This document shows, piece by piece, positions 4,666 through 6,224 of a DNA stretch of 6,224 nt (its first letter is position 1; the number at the start of each line of letters is the position of its first letter). The DNA comes from an uncultured Erysipelotrichaceae bacterium. GTDB lineage: Bacteria; Bacillota_I; Bacilli_A; Erysipelotrichales; Erysipelotrichaceae. Both the position numbers and the translations under genes were made by a program. Location of the stretch: assembly GCA_900319505.1 (NCBI GenBank), contig ONOV01000206.1:1-6224 (forward strand), in the 5' to 3' direction. A model generated the notes under the pieces. It made no database searches and had not been told where the DNA came from. It saw only the letters and a program-made list of their open reading frames with translations.

Positions 4666-6224
4666 ATGAATCTTTACGATATCCACAGCCCTGATGATAT
4701 CCGGAATCTATCCATAGAAGAGCTGGAACAGCTGGCGAAAGACATACGCCAGTTTCTGATAGAAAATATTTCTCATACAGGCGGCCATCTTGCCAGTAAT
4801 CTCGGTGCCGTCGAACTGACGATTGCGGCTCATTATATCTTTCATGCACCGCGTGACAAGGTTTTTTTTGATGTCGGCCATCAATGCTATACCCATAAAA
4901 TACTGACCGGCAGGGCCAAAGACTTCCCGACCCTGCATGCATACGGAGGCATGAGCGGCTTTGAAAAGAGAAGTGAAAGTCCCTATGACGTATGGGAAGC
5001 AGGGCATTCTTCCACTTCTTTAAGTGCGGCTCTGGGCATGGCAGTTGCCCGTGATATGGATCATGAAGACTATCAGATTGTTCCGATTATCGGGGATGGG
5101 GCATTAGGCTCAGGAATGTCTTTTGAAGCATTGAACCAGATCGGCTTTGAACACCGGAAGATGGTTATTATCTTCAATGATAACAATATGTCCATCTCCC
5201 GCAATGTCGGTGCGACTTCACTTGGTTTTGCAAGACTGCGTGCTTCCAACAGCTACAACCGCTTCAAGGATAATCTCAAGGAGAATCTGAACCGCAATGA
5301 GTTTGGCCACAATATCTATCAGGGACTGAAGAAAGCCAAGGACAGCCTGCGGGATTCTATTGTAGATAAAGGTATCTTCGGAGAATTCAATTTAGACTAT
5401 ATGGGACCGGTAGACGGTCATAATCTGAAGGATCTGATTCAGGTCTTCAGAGTAGCTGCCAAACATGATGGACCGGTTGTTGTTCATGTGATTACCCGCA
5501 AAGGAAAGGGGTATGCGCCATGTGAGAATGATCGTGAAGGCATCTGGCATGGGGTTGGACCGTTCAATATTGAAACCGGAAAACAGCTTCATGAAGTGCC
5601 GGAAGGCTATTCTGCCTGGGGTCCGCTCTTCTCTGATACCGTCATGGATCTGGCTGAAAAGGATCCTGCGATTACGGCCATTACCCCGGCCATGATCCAG
5701 GGCAGCGGCCTGCAGCACTTTTTTGCAAAGTTCCCGGATCGTTCCTTTGACTGCGGGATAGCGGAAGAACATGCGGCAACCTTTGCGGCCGGTATGGCAA
5801 TTTCCGGCAAACGGCCGTATCTTGTCATCTACAGTTCTTTCCTGCAGCGTGCTTATGACCAGATCAACCATGATATCTGCCGTATGGATCTGCCGGTTGT
5901 CATCGGCATTGATCATGCCGGTATTGTGGGCGGAGATGGGGAGACCCACCAGGGTGTATATGATATCGGCCTGTTAAGACCACTGCCGCATATGATTCTG
6001 GCACAGCCGAAAGATGATACAGAAGCCCGGAATCTTCTGTATACTGCTTTCCATCAGGAACATCCCTTTGCGATACGCTATCCCAAAGGCACGGTGAAAA
6101 TTCATTCCTGTACAGACTATGAAACGGTACGCATCGGCTCCTGGGAAGTTCTTCCGACCACTGATCATGACCGTGTGTATGTGCTTGCCTATGGTCCAAG
6201 TGTCAGTGTGATCGAAGAAAAGCT
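4666..6224 (+). CDS. dxs: 1-deoxy-D-xylulose-5-phosphate synthase, 3' end outside window
   Basis: Thiamine diphosphate enzyme that joins pyruvate and glyceraldehyde 3-phosphate, the first step of the MEP isoprenoid pathway. 519 complete codons are visible; about 100 residues, most of the C-terminal transketolase domain, should lie beyond the edge. Seen in order: GGHLASNLG (H41), DVGHQCYTHKILTGR (H72), GHSSTSLSAALG, the cofactor site GDGALGSGM (D144) to FNDNNMSIS (N173), GPVDGH (247-252), KGKGYAP, WHGVGPF (H295), GIAEEHA (catalytic E367; usually EQHA), YSSFLQRAYDQ (Y389, R395), DHAGIVGGDGETHQG (H417, D424, H428) and RYPKG (471-475). H417 and K474 replace arginines that correspond to E. coli R420 and R478, which bind substrate phosphate. 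The frame is intact through a run of eight T at 4862-4869. Its position after ispA supports a true Dxs, but altered kinetics or substrate range is possible. Confidence 0.93.
   Translation, partial: MNLYDIHSPDDIRNLSIEELEQLAKDIRQFLIENISHTGGHLASNLGAVELTIAAHYIFHAPRDKVFFDVGHQCYTHKILTGRAKDFPTLHAYGGMSGFEKRSESPYDVWEAGHSSTSLSAALGMAVARDMDHEDYQIVPIIGDGALGSGMSFEALNQIGFEHRKMVIIFNDNNMSISRNVGATSLGFARLRASNSYNRFKDNLKENLNRNEFGHNIYQGLKKAKDSLRDSIVDKGIFGEFNLDYMGPVDGHNLKDLIQVFRVAAKHDGPVVVHVITRKGKGYAPCENDREGIWHGVGPFNIETGKQLHEVPEGYSAWGPLFSDTVMDLAEKDPAITAITPAMIQGSGLQHFFAKFPDRSFDCGIAEEHAATFAAGMAISGKRPYLVIYSSFLQRAYDQINHDICRMDLPVVIGIDHAGIVGGDGETHQGVYDIGLLRPLPHMILAQPKDDTEARNLLYTAFHQEHPFAIRYPKGTVKIHSCTDYETVRIGSWEVLPTTDHDRVYVLAYGPSVSVIEEK

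Noticed and set aside
4147..4686. Minus-strand open frame antisense to ispA and the dxs start.
   Set aside because: It covers the Asp-rich motifs of IspA on the other strand and has no own domain or start signals.
5392..5949. Minus-strand open frame of 185 codons inside dxs.
   Set aside because: The plus strand is a continuous conserved Dxs reading frame; the antisense protein shows no family pattern.
1..6224. CRISPR arrays, tRNA or rRNA genes, insertion sequences, riboswitches, or a toxin-antitoxin or defence island.
   Set aside because: No repeated spacer pattern, cloverleaf, transposase, terminal inverted repeats or long structured leader was seen. Nearly all bases are in recognised genes or an 80-bp divergent gap.

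Overview
The window is chromosomal DNA from a Bacillota (Firmicutes) bacterium, by eye somewhat below 50% GC. This rests on the order nusB-xseA-xseB-ispA-dxs, on GGAGG-type ribosome binding sites, and on three small minus-strand proteins of kinds I associate with Bacillota. The divergence of NusB, XseA and Dxs from Bacillus/Clostridium forms makes an Erysipelotrichia-like gut bacterium my best guess; that last step is inference.

Left part (1-1748, minus strand): three closely packed genes read leftwards. The first is a DUF5662 protein, the second a YfbR/HDDC2-like HD hydrolase (probable 5'-deoxynucleotidase), and the third another HD-domain protein. The cluster ends in an intrinsic terminator whose hairpin contains the last stop codon. 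All three proteins carry a His / His-Asp / Asp pattern typical of HD metal-dependent phosphohydrolases. For DUF5662 this is my own reading.

Middle (1749-1828): an 80-bp divergent intergenic region with candidate promoters in both directions that may share one -35 hexamer.

Right part (1829-6224, plus strand): a tightly coupled operon. nusB (transcription antitermination) overlaps xseA by 4 nt. xseA overlaps xseB by 26 nt; together they encode exonuclease VII. xseB overlaps ispA (farnesyl diphosphate synthase) by 4 nt. After 15 nt and a strong ribosome binding site comes dxs, first enzyme of the MEP isoprenoid pathway, which runs off the right edge after 519 codons. IspA and Dxs act at the two ends of isoprenoid precursor supply, and XseA and XseB form one enzyme. 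folD, which lies between nusB and xseA in Bacillus, is absent here.

I found no mobile element, CRISPR array, tRNA or rRNA. The strongest anomaly is in Dxs: both arginines corresponding to the E. coli phosphate-contacting R420 and R478 are replaced (His and Lys), while the cofactor and catalytic residues are kept. The run of three different HD-type proteins is the other point worth following. I do not see a clear, wholly new system.
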